Assembly (NCBI GenBank): GCA_934272745.1
Contig: CAKQSI010000016.1
Coordinates: forward strand, 1-44,448
Length of the DNA: 44,448 nt
DNA from: an uncultured Clostridia bacterium
Lineage (GTDB): Bacteria > Bacillota > Clostridia > Christensenellales > Borkfalkiaceae
Reading direction: 5' to 3'
A program made the translations under genes and the position numbers. Positions 30,023 through 38,605 of this stretch are shown piece after piece. Positions within the stretch are counted from its first letter, which is position 1, and every line of letters begins with the position of its first letter. The notes beneath the pieces were generated by a model. The model was not told where the DNA came from. It was given only the letters and a program-made list of their open reading frames with translations, and made no database searches.

Positions 30023-31216
30023 ATGTATTCCGATTTAGCGACGGAGTGTGTGACCGGTCGGGGGAGCGAAAGCGCCGGGTTTTCGGAACGGGTGGAGCGG
30101 TTCGGCGGAATTCTCGTCCGCACCGTGCAGATTACGGACGAGGCTGCCGGCAAAACCATCGGCAAGGCGCCCGGCACTTATTCTACGGTAGAAGCGCCTG
30201 TTTCCGGCACGAGCGCAAAAATTTCCTATCTGCTTGCCGAAAAACTGCGCGGCGCGGTACTGCAAAAAATGCGCCTTCCCACGGCTCCGAAACGGGGCGG
30301 AAAACTGCCGCTCGTTTTGGTAGTGGGGCTTGGTAACGAGCACCTTTCCTGCGACGCGCTGGGCGCTATGACGGTGGCGAAATGTTCCGTCGGGCGGGGT
30401 GCGCGCGCCCGCGTGGTGACGCTGAAACCGGGCGTGGAGGGCGTGACGGGGCTGCCGGCGGCGGAAGTGGTCTTTTCGCTGATTGCGCGGATTCGCCCGG
30501 ACGCGGTGGTTTTGGTGGACGCGCTGGTGGCGTCGCGGTTCTTTCACATCGGGCGAACCTTTCAACTGTCCGACGCGGGCATTATCCCCGGCAGCGGAAC
30601 GGGAAACCGCGTATACGAAATTTCCGAAAAGACGACGGGCGTGCCCTGCTTTGCGTTGGGGGTACCGCTTGCCGTTTCCTGTGAAACGGTCGCGCGGGAA
30701 CTTTATGAACGCCGGCAGCAGGCGGAAGCGCCCTTCAAAACGGCAAACTGCACCAGCCCGGACGGGCAAAAACGAAGCGGTACGGGAGAGGACTACTACC
30801 GTAGCGGCGCGGAAAACTGCGGCGAACGGGAAGCGGGTGTGGGCGAATTGAAAGAAAGGAGTGCCGGCGCGGAAATCGTTGCCGAAGCGCGTGACGATGA
30901 AAGAAGTAGGGGCGGGGAAAACGGCAGCGCGTGTGACGACGAAAAAGACGGCGGGAAAAACGGCGAAGCGCGCGACGACGAAAAAGGCAGAGAGTGGGAT
31001 AGAGAAAACAGCAGGGGAGGTGACGGAAGAAACAGAGGGAAGGGCGCCGGCGGCAGCGAAGACGAATGTACGGATAGCGCCGGCGCGGAAGGCAGGGGCG
31101 GCAGGGATCCCGTCGCGGATTTTTCCCGCTATATCGTCTGCCCGCGGGAAGTAGACTTAATCGCTCTGCGTTCGGCAAACATTCTTGCGCAGGCGATCGA
31201 CCGCGCGTTCCTATAA
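30023..31216 (+). CDS. gpr: Germination (spore) protease GPR with low-complexity linker
   Basis: Degrades small acid-soluble proteins during spore germination; an aspartate-type protease. It has 397 residues. Recognisable blocks are DLATEC at the N-terminus, VVGLGNEHLSCDALG (100-114, Asp111), PDAVVLVDALVASR (159-172), FQLSDAGIIPGSGTGNR (180-196, Asp184), and GVPCFALGVPLAV. The family C-terminal block YIVCPREVDLI and ANILAQAIDRA follows only after about 130 hydrophilic residues (about 236-365). Those are rich in Gly, Glu, Asp and Arg, with repeated ARDDE/CDDEK words. AAGGAG precedes the ATG. It implies that this lineage forms spores or descends from spore formers. Confidence 0.88.
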   Translation: MYSDLATECVTGRGSESAGFSERVERFGGILVRTVQITDEAAGKTIGKAPGTYSTVEAPVSGTSAKISYLLAEKLRGAVLQKMRLPTAPKRGGKLPLVLVVGLGNEHLSCDALGAMTVAKCSVGRGARARVVTLKPGVEGVTGLPAAEVVFSLIARIRPDAVVLVDALVASRFFHIGRTFQLSDAGIIPGSGTGNRVYEISEKTTGVPCFALGVPLAVSCETVARELYERRQQAEAPFKTANCTSPDGQKRSGTGEDYYRSGAENCGEREAGVGELKERSAGAEIVAEARDDERSRGGENGSACDDEKDGGKNGEARDDEKGREWDRENSRGGDGRNRGKGAGGSEDECTDSAGAEGRGGRDPVADFSRYIVCPREVDLIALRSANILAQAIDRAFL

Positions 31217-31309
31217 ACGCGTTCCTATAAATCGCGCCTTCCTTTAAACGAGTTCCTTTAAACTATATATATGTCGCGCGCGTGAACGGCGGCAAAATTC
31301 TGACGAACG

Positions 31310-31373
31310 CAGGCGGAACGCAGGTTTCGCCTGTGAATATCGGGCGGGACGCAAGTCCCGTCTTTTTTCTTTT
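31310..31373 (+). terminator. Terminator after gpr, with a preceding hairpin
   Basis: cgggac (31345-31350) / gtcccg (31355-31360) with loop gcaa is followed by tcttttttctttt. A second hairpin, caggcggaac/gtttcgcctg (31310-31333), stands just before it. The pair ends gpr transcription about 130 bases past its stop. Confidence 0.82.
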
Positions 31374-31492
31374 CGGGGAAAGAGGGAGAATTTCCGCTTC
31401 CCGCGGCATAAAATAGGAATACGATTGCAAGGTCGGACGCTCCGGGCGAAACGCAGAAATCCGGCAAACGGCGAAGCAGAAAGGAGAAGAAA

Positions 31493-32680
31493 ATGGCAGT
31501 CATCGCATTATACGACAGCGGAATCGGCGGTATTCCCGTGCTGTCCGCAATGGTTCGCGCGTTGCCGGACGAAACTTTTTTGTTTTACGGCGACAACCTC
31601 AACATGCCTTACGGCAACAAATCGCGGGAAGAACTTTGCGGCATTGCGTCCGTCAATCTGGACTATCTTTCCGGGTTTTCGCCCGACGTACTGCTGTTTG
31701 CCTGCAACACCCTTTCGACGGCGTTGCCGAAGGGTACGCTTTCCCGCTGCGTCTTTCCCGTCGTGGGGCTAAGACCGCCTTTTCCGCCCGAAAGAAAGGG
31801 GAAAAAGGCAGAAATTTTAGCGGAAGACGGCAGGGTTTCGCAGGCAAAAACGGAGGGTTTTCCGCCGGAAAATCCGGAAGAAAACGACCTTTCCGATTGC
31901 ATGCTGCTTTCCACGCCGCTGACGGCAAAATCGCCTTACGTGGAACGCGCAAGAAAGCGCGGCTTGCGCGTGGTTGCCGCCGAAAAACTGGCGGAAAACG
32001 TGGAGCGGTTTTATTACGACGAAGACCCGCAGCGGTGGGAAAAAGCCTTACGCCCGCTCGATCTCTCCTCGGTAAAAACGCTGTATCTCGGCTGTACGCA
32101 CTACCTTTGGCTGGAACCCTATCTCCGCCGGAAATATCCGGAATTGCGGATTGAGGACGGCGTGTCCGACGCGATAAAACGCGTAAAAAAAGCGTTGAAA
32201 AAGCAAGGCGCGCCGTTTGCGCCCGCAAAATCTGACGAAAAAACGGACGAAAACGGAAATCCTGACATTTTTGCGCCGCGTGCCGCACAAAGAAACGCCG
32301 CCGGGGAGGAAACCGGACTGCAAAATCAAATTCCGTGGGCGGAAAACAAACCGCAAAACCAAACCACCGAAACGGAAATCAACCTGCAAAATCAAATCAC
32401 GGCGGAGAGCAGCCAACGTAATCAAATTGTAAATGCGGATAGTTTCTCGCAAAATGCAAACGCATTTTCCGCCGCCGCGTCCGGCGTAAAAGCCCCCGGC
32501 GGTAAAACGCCTGCCGTTCAAGCCCCCGGCGATAATAGACACGCTTGCCGAAAAACAGGGAACGGTGCGGGATTTTCGTATACCGCAAAGCCCGCGGTGC
32601 GCGCCACGGTACATTTCGTCGGGGAGTGTTCGGTTCAAAACCAAAACGCTTATTTGTTTTTTAACAAACAAACGTTTTAA
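31493..32680 (+). CDS. murI: Glutamate racemase with two inserts
   Basis: Interconverts L- and D-glutamate for peptidoglycan. It has 395 residues against about 265 usual. Asp8 (DSGIGG), GDNLNMPYGNKS, catalytic Cys71 (ACNT), LSTPLTAKSPYV, and catalytic Cys201 (LGCTHYLWLEP) are intact. Residues about 94-135 are a charged insert. Residues about 241-360 are a Gln/Asn-rich stretch with repeated LQNQI/PQNQ/QRNQI words and two Ala-Pro-Gly repeats. The last 25 residues (ATVHFVGECSVQNQNAYLFF) look like the normal C-terminal strand, so the QN-rich part is an insertion and not a tail. AAAGGAGAAG precedes the ATG. It sits just upstream of the wall cluster. Confidence 0.88.
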   Translation: MAVIALYDSGIGGIPVLSAMVRALPDETFLFYGDNLNMPYGNKSREELCGIASVNLDYLSGFSPDVLLFACNTLSTALPKGTLSRCVFPVVGLRPPFPPERKGKKAEILAEDGRVSQAKTEGFPPENPEENDLSDCMLLSTPLTAKSPYVERARKRGLRVVAAEKLAENVERFYYDEDPQRWEKALRPLDLSSVKTLYLGCTHYLWLEPYLRRKYPELRIEDGVSDAIKRVKKALKKQGAPFAPAKSDEKTDENGNPDIFAPRAAQRNAAGEETGLQNQIPWAENKPQNQTTETEINLQNQITAESSQRNQIVNADSFSQNANAFSAAASGVKAPGGKTPAVQAPGDNRHACRKTGNGAGFSYTAKPAVRATVHFVGECSVQNQNAYLFFNKQTF

Positions 32681-32758
32681 AATATCAATTTTTAGGGGTG
32701 TGTGGAGCAAAAAATTGCGTTCTGACAAAAAACATACGAAAAATTTCACCTAAAGTGG

Positions 32759-32788
32759 TTGCAAGTGGTCATTTTCGCGTGGTATAAT
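32759..32788 (+). promoter_or_regulatory. Promoter of the division/cell wall cluster
   Basis: TTGCAA (32759-32764), an 18-base spacer, perfect TATAAT (32783-32788), 30 bases before the mraZ ATG. Confidence 0.75.
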
Positions 32789-32818
32789 ATTTTTACACTA
32801 AAAAGGAGGGATCAGGGT

Positions 32819-33244
32819 ATGAAGTTGTTCTTCGGACATTCGCGCCATCAGATCGACGCCAAAAATCGTATCCGCATCCCGCCCAAATTCAGCGAAAAGT
32901 TGGGGACGACTTTTTACGTGGCTCGCGGAACGGGGAGTTGTATCTACTGCTTCAACGAGGAAACGATGGAAAAATATACGCAGGAGTTCGAAAGCGCTCC
33001 CGCTTACGAGGAAGATAAAAAGCTTTCCCTGCTTCGTCACTTTTTCAACTCCGTGGAAGAGGTGGAAGAAGACGGTCAGGGCAGAGTGCTTATCCCGAAA
33101 GAACTGGTCGATTACGCAAAGCTTGAAAAAGACATCGTGATCTCCGGATCGGGCGATCGCCTGGAAATCTGGAACGCGCAGGTCTACGACGAAGCCGTCG
33201 GTAAAAAGAGTTTCGATCAGGTGCTTTCCGACGTCAGAGACTGA
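32819..33244 (+). CDS. mraZ: Transcriptional regulator MraZ
   Basis: DNA-binding repressor of the dcw cluster, forming ring-shaped oligomers with AbrB-like fold. It has 141 residues, two tandem MraZ repeats: HQIDAKNRIRIPPKFSEKLG (about 10-29) and EEDGQGRVLIPKELVDYAKLEKDIVISGSGDRLEIWN (about 82-118), each with the DxKGR-like core (DAKNR, DGQGR). ATG 32819 lies 8-12 bases after AAGGAGGG. It is first in the cluster, where it would regulate its own promoter. Confidence 0.95.
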   Translation: MKLFFGHSRHQIDAKNRIRIPPKFSEKLGTTFYVARGTGSCIYCFNEETMEKYTQEFESAPAYEEDKKLSLLRHFFNSVEEVEEDGQGRVLIPKELVDYAKLEKDIVISGSGDRLEIWNAQVYDEAVGKKSFDQVLSDVRD

Positions 33245-33258
33245 CGAGGGGATAAACG

Positions 33259-34194
33259 ATGGAATTCAAACATATTCCCGTCATGCGGGAAGAGTGCATG
33301 GAGGGATTAAACCTCTTTCCCGGCGGCGTCTGGTTCGACGGAACGCTGGGCGGGGGCGGACATTCCTACGAGATCCTGAAAAGGACTTCGCCAAGCGGCA
33401 GGCTGATCGCGACCGATCTGGATACGGAAGCCATTCGCGCCGCCACCGAAAGACTGAAAGAGTTCGACGGACGGTTTACCGTCTTTCACGATAACTTTAA
33501 AGACTTTGCGGAAGTTTTGGACGAGGCGGGCGTGCCGCAGTTAAACGGGGCGCTGCTCGATCTCGGCGTTTCCAGTTATCAGTTAGATAACGGCGAACGC
33601 GGCTTTGCCTATATGGCGCCGGAAGCGCGGCTGGATATGCGTATGGATCAGACCCAGCGCCTTTCCGCTTACGAAGTCGTCAACACATACGGCGAAGAAA
33701 ACTTAAAACGCATCTTATACGAATACGGGGAAGAACGTTTTACTTCCCGCATCGTGGAAAAGATCCTGACCGAACGCAAAAAAGCGCCGATCGAAACGGT
33801 GGGCGAACTGGTACGGATCGTCGAATCCTCCATTCCGGCAAAATTCAAAACCGAAGGACACGTCGCAAAGCGTACCTTTCAGGCGATCCGGATCGAAGTC
33901 AACGGCGAACTGGACGGATTGAAAGAATGCGTTCTGGGTCTGAGCCGTCGGCTCAAAAAGGGCGGCAGGATTGCGATTCTGACCTTTCATTCGCTGGAAG
34001 ACCGTATCGTAAAACAAGCCTTTAAAGAACTGGAGTGCGACTGCATCTGCGATAAAAGCCTGCCGGTCTGCGTCTGCAACAAGCGGCAGGAAGTCAACAT
34101 TTTAACAAATAAGCCGATCACGGCAAGCGAAGAAGAGATCATTCGCAACCCGCGTGCAAAAAGTGCAAAATTGCGCATAGCCGAGCGGGTTTGA
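33259..34194 (+). CDS. rsmH: 16S rRNA (cytosine-1402-N4)-methyltransferase
   Basis: Methylates C1402 of 16S rRNA with S-adenosylmethionine. It has 311 residues, the typical size. HIPVMREECMEGL, the SAM-binding DGTLGGGGHS (27-36), LLDLGVSSYQLD, FAYMAPEARLDMRMDQ, and RTFQAIRIEVNGEL are conserved. It starts 14 bases after mraZ in the normal dcw order. Confidence 0.96.
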   Translation: MEFKHIPVMREECMEGLNLFPGGVWFDGTLGGGGHSYEILKRTSPSGRLIATDLDTEAIRAATERLKEFDGRFTVFHDNFKDFAEVLDEAGVPQLNGALLDLGVSSYQLDNGERGFAYMAPEARLDMRMDQTQRLSAYEVVNTYGEENLKRILYEYGEERFTSRIVEKILTERKKAPIETVGELVRIVESSIPAKFKTEGHVAKRTFQAIRIEVNGELDGLKECVLGLSRRLKKGGRIAILTFHSLEDRIVKQAFKELECDCICDKSLPVCVCNKRQEVNILTNKPITASEEEIIRNPRAKSAKLRIAERV

Positions 34195-34219
34195 AAATAG
34201 AGTAGAAGGAGAAAGGGTG

Positions 34220-35017
34220 ATGAACGCATTAAAAAGAAGCGAAAAAACCGAGCGCCGTGTCTTTGACGACGCCGCCGAACAAGAACTTTTGAGTCTCGGC
34301 ACGAAGCATAGTCGTTACGAAGACGTGCTGGATTATTCCTATGCGGACGATCGTTTGCCCGAAGAGGAACCGGTGTCGCACGCGGACGCCATCGCCTCCA
34401 ACTACCGCTCTCTGTTAGAATTCCGTCAGGACGCGCCCGAAGAAACTTCGTCTAAGGATACGGCGAATACGGAAGCGCCTTCCTACGAGGCGCCGTTCTT
34501 TGCTTCGAGAAGAGAAGCGTATCGCATTCACGAAGAAGCACCCGTAGAAGAAGCGGATCCCGCCGCCGAAATCGACCTGATGCCCACTTCGACCACCATG
34601 CAGTTTTCGGAAGAAGAAACCGACGAGGACTTTTTATACGAAAACGCGCCGGTCAAAGCGAAATCTCACAGTCTGTTCCGCTCCAAAGCGGTCATCGTCG
34701 CGTACGCCATTGTCATCGTCACGCTGATCTCGCTGATCGCTGTCAACGCGGCGGTTCTGCTCCGCGCAAGGGCTTCGGTGGGCGACCTGAAAGACGAAGT
34801 GGCGTATCTTGAAAAGATCAACGAAGAATTGACGAAAGACCTGAGCGGTCTGACCGATAAATCGTCCGTCATCGAAAACGGCGTCAACAAAGGGATGATC
34901 GAAGGCGGCAGTTCCGAAAAAATGGAACTCCTGACCCCGACGAATAGCGCTGACGTCACGCCGGACGGCAACTGGTTTGACAGTTTCTGCAACTTTTTCG
35001 ATCGGCTGTTCGGTTAA
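34220..35017 (+). CDS. ftsL: FtsL/DivIC-like septum protein
   Basis: A 265-residue single-pass protein at the ftsL position. A long acidic cytoplasmic part (1-150) is followed by one membrane helix (about 156-181, KAVIVAYAIVIVTLISLIAVNAAV) and a short heptad-like coiled coil (SVGDLKDEVAYLEKINEEL). That is the FtsL topology, but FtsL is usually about 100-170 residues, so the N-terminus is enlarged. Sequence identity to FtsL is not evident; the call rests on topology and place. ATG 34220 is 8 bases after GGAG; GTG 34217 is a closer alternative. Confidence 0.65.
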   Translation: MNALKRSEKTERRVFDDAAEQELLSLGTKHSRYEDVLDYSYADDRLPEEEPVSHADAIASNYRSLLEFRQDAPEETSSKDTANTEAPSYEAPFFASRREAYRIHEEAPVEEADPAAEIDLMPTSTTMQFSEEETDEDFLYENAPVKAKSHSLFRSKAVIVAYAIVIVTLISLIAVNAAVLLRARASVGDLKDEVAYLEKINEELTKDLSGLTDKSSVIENGVNKGMIEGGSSEKMELLTPTNSADVTPDGNWFDSFCNFFDRLFG

Positions 35018-35070
35018 GGCGAACGGCTGCAACCGGCGGAATATCCGCCGCAAAACAGAATAAAAGGAAC

Positions 35071-36840
35071 ATGAGGGAAAAGAAAAAACCGCAAAAAACA
35101 GGCGGAAACGTTCGGTTTTCCGTCACGATTTTACGAAAGAGGTTACTTGCAACTACGGTTGCGGTAACCTTTCTTTTTTGTCTTATTATCGGCAGATTTT
35201 TTTATCTGCAGATCGTTTCCGGCACGTCCCTGCAAAAAAAAGCGGTCGATCAGTGGACGAGGGAAATCCCCGTGGTTGCCCAAAGGGGAAAAATTACCGA
35301 CAGAAACGGCGCCGTCCTTGCCGAAAACCGCAATACCTACGCGGTGTTCGTGCGCCCCGCTTCGGTCACGGACAAACGGGAAACCGCACGGGTGCTTGCG
35401 GAAGTGTTTTCGCTGGAAGAAGAACCGTTGTACGAAAAACTGAAAACTTCCAGAGTAAGTGAACTTACGGTGGCGAAACACCGCGAAAAGACGGAGATTT
35501 TAAGCCTTGCCGCGTACGATCTCCCCGGGGTGTATTACGCGCGGGACAATACGCGGTTCTATCCACAGGGCGATTTTCTGAGTCAGGTCCTGGGTTTTAC
35601 CTCGTCCGACGGGTACGGACAGGCGGGAATCGAACTCTATCAAAACGAACTTTTATCCGGGACGGACGGGGAAATCCTGTACGAAACCGACCTCGTGGGC
35701 GTGGAAATTCCCGATCGTCCGGTTTCCTATTATCCCGCGAAAAGCGGGCTTACGGTAGAACTGACCGTCGATCTCGAGATCCAGACGATCGCAGAACGCG
35801 CGATGGAAGAAGCCTGCCTTTCCTATCGTCCGAAGTCTGCCGCCTGCGTTGTGATGAACCCGGGGACGGGGGAAATTCTCGCGCTCAGCGTCAAACCGTC
35901 GTTCAATCTTAATGCCGTCCCGCGGGACGATCTCGGCAAACTATCCGACTTATCACGCAATAAAATCGTCACCGACGTGTACGAACCGGGTTCGACCTTC
36001 AAAGTCGTCACCGCGGCGGCGAATCTGGAAGAATACCGGCAGGGCAGACCGGCGTTTTCTCCCACCGAAATCTTCTCTTCCGCAAGGACGAGAAGCGTCG
36101 CCGGGACGACGGTCAAGTGCTGGAATATGCACCAAAACGGCAAACATTCGCACCAGACGCTTGCCGACGCTTTAAACAACAGTTGCAACCCCTGCTTTAC
36201 GGATATGGCGCTCCGTATGGGAAAAGAAACCTTTTACAAGTACCTGAAAGCGTTTGGGTTCGGCAGCAAAACGGGGGTGGACTTCGGCGGGGAAGCCTAC
36301 GGGCTGCTGGTTCCCGAAAAGGCGGTGACACTTTCCGACCTTGCGCGGATCGGGTTCGGACAGACGGTCGCCGTCACGCCCGTGCAACTGGCGGCGGCGG
36401 TTTCCGCGGCGGTAAACGGCGGGGAATACGTCAAGCCGCACCTCGTAAAACGCGTAACCGACGAAAACGGCGCGCCCGTTTTGGTCGTCTATCCCGAAAC
36501 CGTGCGGCGGGTCGTTTCCGCAGAAACTTCCTCCCTTCTTTGCACCATGCTCGAAGGCGTGGTGACCAACGGTTCGGGCAAAAAGGCGTATATCGAGGGC
36601 TTCCGCGTGGGCGGAAAAACAGGCACCGCGCAGAAGTACGAAAACGGCAGGATCGCGCAAGGCAAATACGTTTCGTCGTTTATCGGGTTCTTTCCCGCAA
36701 ACGCGCCTAAGTATCTTTGCCTTGTCGTGATCGACGAACCCAAAGGGGAATCGTACGGCAGCGTGGTTGCCGCCCCGTATGCGCGGGATATTTTTCGGGG
36801 AATTATCGCAGCCAAAAAACTTGCGCCGCAGGAAGCGTAA
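35071..36840 (+). CDS. Class B penicillin-binding protein (FtsI/SpoVD type)
   Basis: Septal or spore-cortex peptidoglycan transpeptidase. It has 589 residues. One N-terminal membrane helix (about 27-47), a dimerisation domain starting QRGKITDRNGAVLAENRNTYAV, and a transpeptidase domain with Ser308-x-x-Lys311 (STFK), Ser371-Cys-Asn373, and Lys516-Thr-Gly518 are present. There is no C-terminal PASTA repeat, unlike many SpoVD/PBP2x proteins. It lies between ftsL and murE, as usual for pbpB/spoVD. AAAAGGAAC precedes the ATG. Confidence 0.93.
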   Translation: MREKKKPQKTGGNVRFSVTILRKRLLATTVAVTFLFCLIIGRFFYLQIVSGTSLQKKAVDQWTREIPVVAQRGKITDRNGAVLAENRNTYAVFVRPASVTDKRETARVLAEVFSLEEEPLYEKLKTSRVSELTVAKHREKTEILSLAAYDLPGVYYARDNTRFYPQGDFLSQVLGFTSSDGYGQAGIELYQNELLSGTDGEILYETDLVGVEIPDRPVSYYPAKSGLTVELTVDLEIQTIAERAMEEACLSYRPKSAACVVMNPGTGEILALSVKPSFNLNAVPRDDLGKLSDLSRNKIVTDVYEPGSTFKVVTAAANLEEYRQGRPAFSPTEIFSSARTRSVAGTTVKCWNMHQNGKHSHQTLADALNNSCNPCFTDMALRMGKETFYKYLKAFGFGSKTGVDFGGEAYGLLVPEKAVTLSDLARIGFGQTVAVTPVQLAAAVSAAVNGGEYVKPHLVKRVTDENGAPVLVVYPETVRRVVSAETSSLLCTMLEGVVTNGSGKKAYIEGFRVGGKTGTAQKYENGRIAQGKYVSSFIGFFPANAPKYLCLVVIDEPKGESYGSVVAAPYARDIFRGIIAAKKLAPQEA

Positions 36841-36989
36841 AACTGCCTGCGGGAAACGAAGGTCGGGAATGTCTGCAGAAAGCGTGATGGGGAAACTACC
36901 GCGGGAAACACGGGTTGAAAATTACCGCTGAAATCAAAAACAAAAAACGGGGGACGACCAACGGCGTCCCCGAAAAAATAGGAGAAAAA

Positions 36990-38432
36990 ATGAAAAGACT
37001 GAGCGAATTATATTTGCCGCAGGAAACGAAGGAAGCCGCAATTTTCGGCGATCCGCTGATCGAAAGTCTGACCGCCGACAGCCGCCGGGTAGAAAAGGGA
37101 AGTTTGTTTTTTGCCGTTCCCGGCAAAAATGCGGACGGGTTCGACTATATCGAACGCGCGGCACGTGGCGGCGCCGTCGCCGTTGTGTGCGAAAAGAAAC
37201 CGGAAATTTCCGTGCCGTATTTTCTGGTAGAAAACGTGCGGCGGGCAATGGCGCTGACGGCTGCGAAATTCTACGGCGAAAAACATAAAAAACTGCGCCT
37301 CGTCGCGGTGACGGGGACCAACGGCAAAACCACCGTTACGCATATGATCCGCAAAGGCTTGCAACTTTCCGGCGTCAGATGCGGGCTGATCGGTACCAAC
37401 GGGGTATATTACGGCGAAAAATATCTTTCGCCCGAACTCACCACGCCCGATCCCATTTCCCTTCACCGCATTCTGGCGGATATGGCGGACGAGGGCATGA
37501 CCGCGGCGGTGATGGAAGTTTCCGCCCATGCGATCGAACTGCAAAAGATTGCAGGGCTGAAGTTTGCCGTTTCGGTGCTGACCAACGTGACCGAAGACCA
37601 CTTGGACGACTTCATTACCATGGAGCGGTATGCGGCGGCGAAGCGCAAACTCTTCACGCCCGAATATACCGGGTTTGCCGTCTACTGTGCGGACGACCCC
37701 GTGGCGCTCGATCTTTACCGGCAGGGCGCGGTACCGGCGGCAACTTACGGGCTGTACACGCCGAGCGATGCCTTTGCCATCGACCTTGCGTTTTCCCCCG
37801 ACGGAACGAAGTACGTTTTAAATCTTTTAGACGAAGTTTTCCGCGTAAAAACCAACCTTTTGGGGGAATATAACGTAGAGAACGAACTTGCCGCGGCGAC
37901 GGCGCTCGCCATGCTGCGCGTACCCCTTCCGGTCATCGAAAAGACGCTTTCTTCCGACCTTACGGTAGAAGGGCGCATGGAAAAGATCGCGGTCTGGAAC
38001 GGCGCCAAAATATACGTGGATTTCGCGCACACACCGGATGCGCTTTGCAAGGCGCTCATGGCGCTCCGCCCGGTCACCCGCGGAAAGGTGGTGTGCCTGT
38101 TCGGCTGCGGCGGCAATCGCGACCGCGAAAAACGCCCGCTGATGGGGGAAATCGCCGGGAAATACGCCGACTTTTGCGTGCTGACGTCGGACAATCCCCG
38201 GTACGAAGATCCGCTTGCCATTATCGCCGAGGTGGAAGAGGGGCTGCGGCGCGCCACTACCCGCTACGTCACCGTGCAAAGGCGGGAAGACGCCGTGTGC
38301 TACGCGCTGAAAAAGCTTGCGCCGGGGGATACGCTTTTAATCGCGGGGAAAGGTGCGGAAAGCTATCAGGAAATTATGGGCGTGCGCTATCCGTACAGCG
38401 ATAAAAAATTCGTGCGCGAACTGCTGAGTTAA
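36990..38432 (+). CDS. murE: UDP-MurNAc-L-Ala-D-Glu:meso-diaminopimelate ligase
   Basis: Adds the third stem-peptide residue in the cytoplasm. It has 480 residues. ATP-binding TGTNGKTT (108-115) is complete. DNPR (401-404) is the motif that selects meso-diaminopimelate over lysine. ATG 36990 has TAGGAG just upstream; a frame extension to 36915 lacks one. A small inverted repeat (ggggacg/cgtcccc) lies just before the site. It is followed by a 173-bp gap where murF is usually found. Confidence 0.95.
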   Translation: MKRLSELYLPQETKEAAIFGDPLIESLTADSRRVEKGSLFFAVPGKNADGFDYIERAARGGAVAVVCEKKPEISVPYFLVENVRRAMALTAAKFYGEKHKKLRLVAVTGTNGKTTVTHMIRKGLQLSGVRCGLIGTNGVYYGEKYLSPELTTPDPISLHRILADMADEGMTAAVMEVSAHAIELQKIAGLKFAVSVLTNVTEDHLDDFITMERYAAAKRKLFTPEYTGFAVYCADDPVALDLYRQGAVPAATYGLYTPSDAFAIDLAFSPDGTKYVLNLLDEVFRVKTNLLGEYNVENELAAATALAMLRVPLPVIEKTLSSDLTVEGRMEKIAVWNGAKIYVDFAHTPDALCKALMALRPVTRGKVVCLFGCGGNRDREKRPLMGEIAGKYADFCVLTSDNPRYEDPLAIIAEVEEGLRRATTRYVTVQRREDAVCYALKKLAPGDTLLIAGKGAESYQEIMGVRYPYSDKKFVRELLS

Positions 38433-38468
38433 AAAAGCGGCTGAAGAAAAGCGGCTGAAGAAAAGCGG
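38433..38468. repeat. 14-bp tandem repeat after murE
   Basis: aaaagcggctgaag occurs twice in tandem (38433-38460) and is followed by a partial third unit (38461-38468). It begins at the base after the murE stop codon. Confidence 0.88.
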
Positions 38469-38605
38469 CGCGGTTCTTGCTCAATTTAGCCGCGCGGCGC
38501 GGCTTGCAATATGGTTAAAATCGTTTCACTCCGCAAAAACGCGATTCGCAAGGCGCCCTGCGGGTTTCCGTTCTTATCAAAAAATAAAAGCAAGGGAGGG
38601 AGCGG

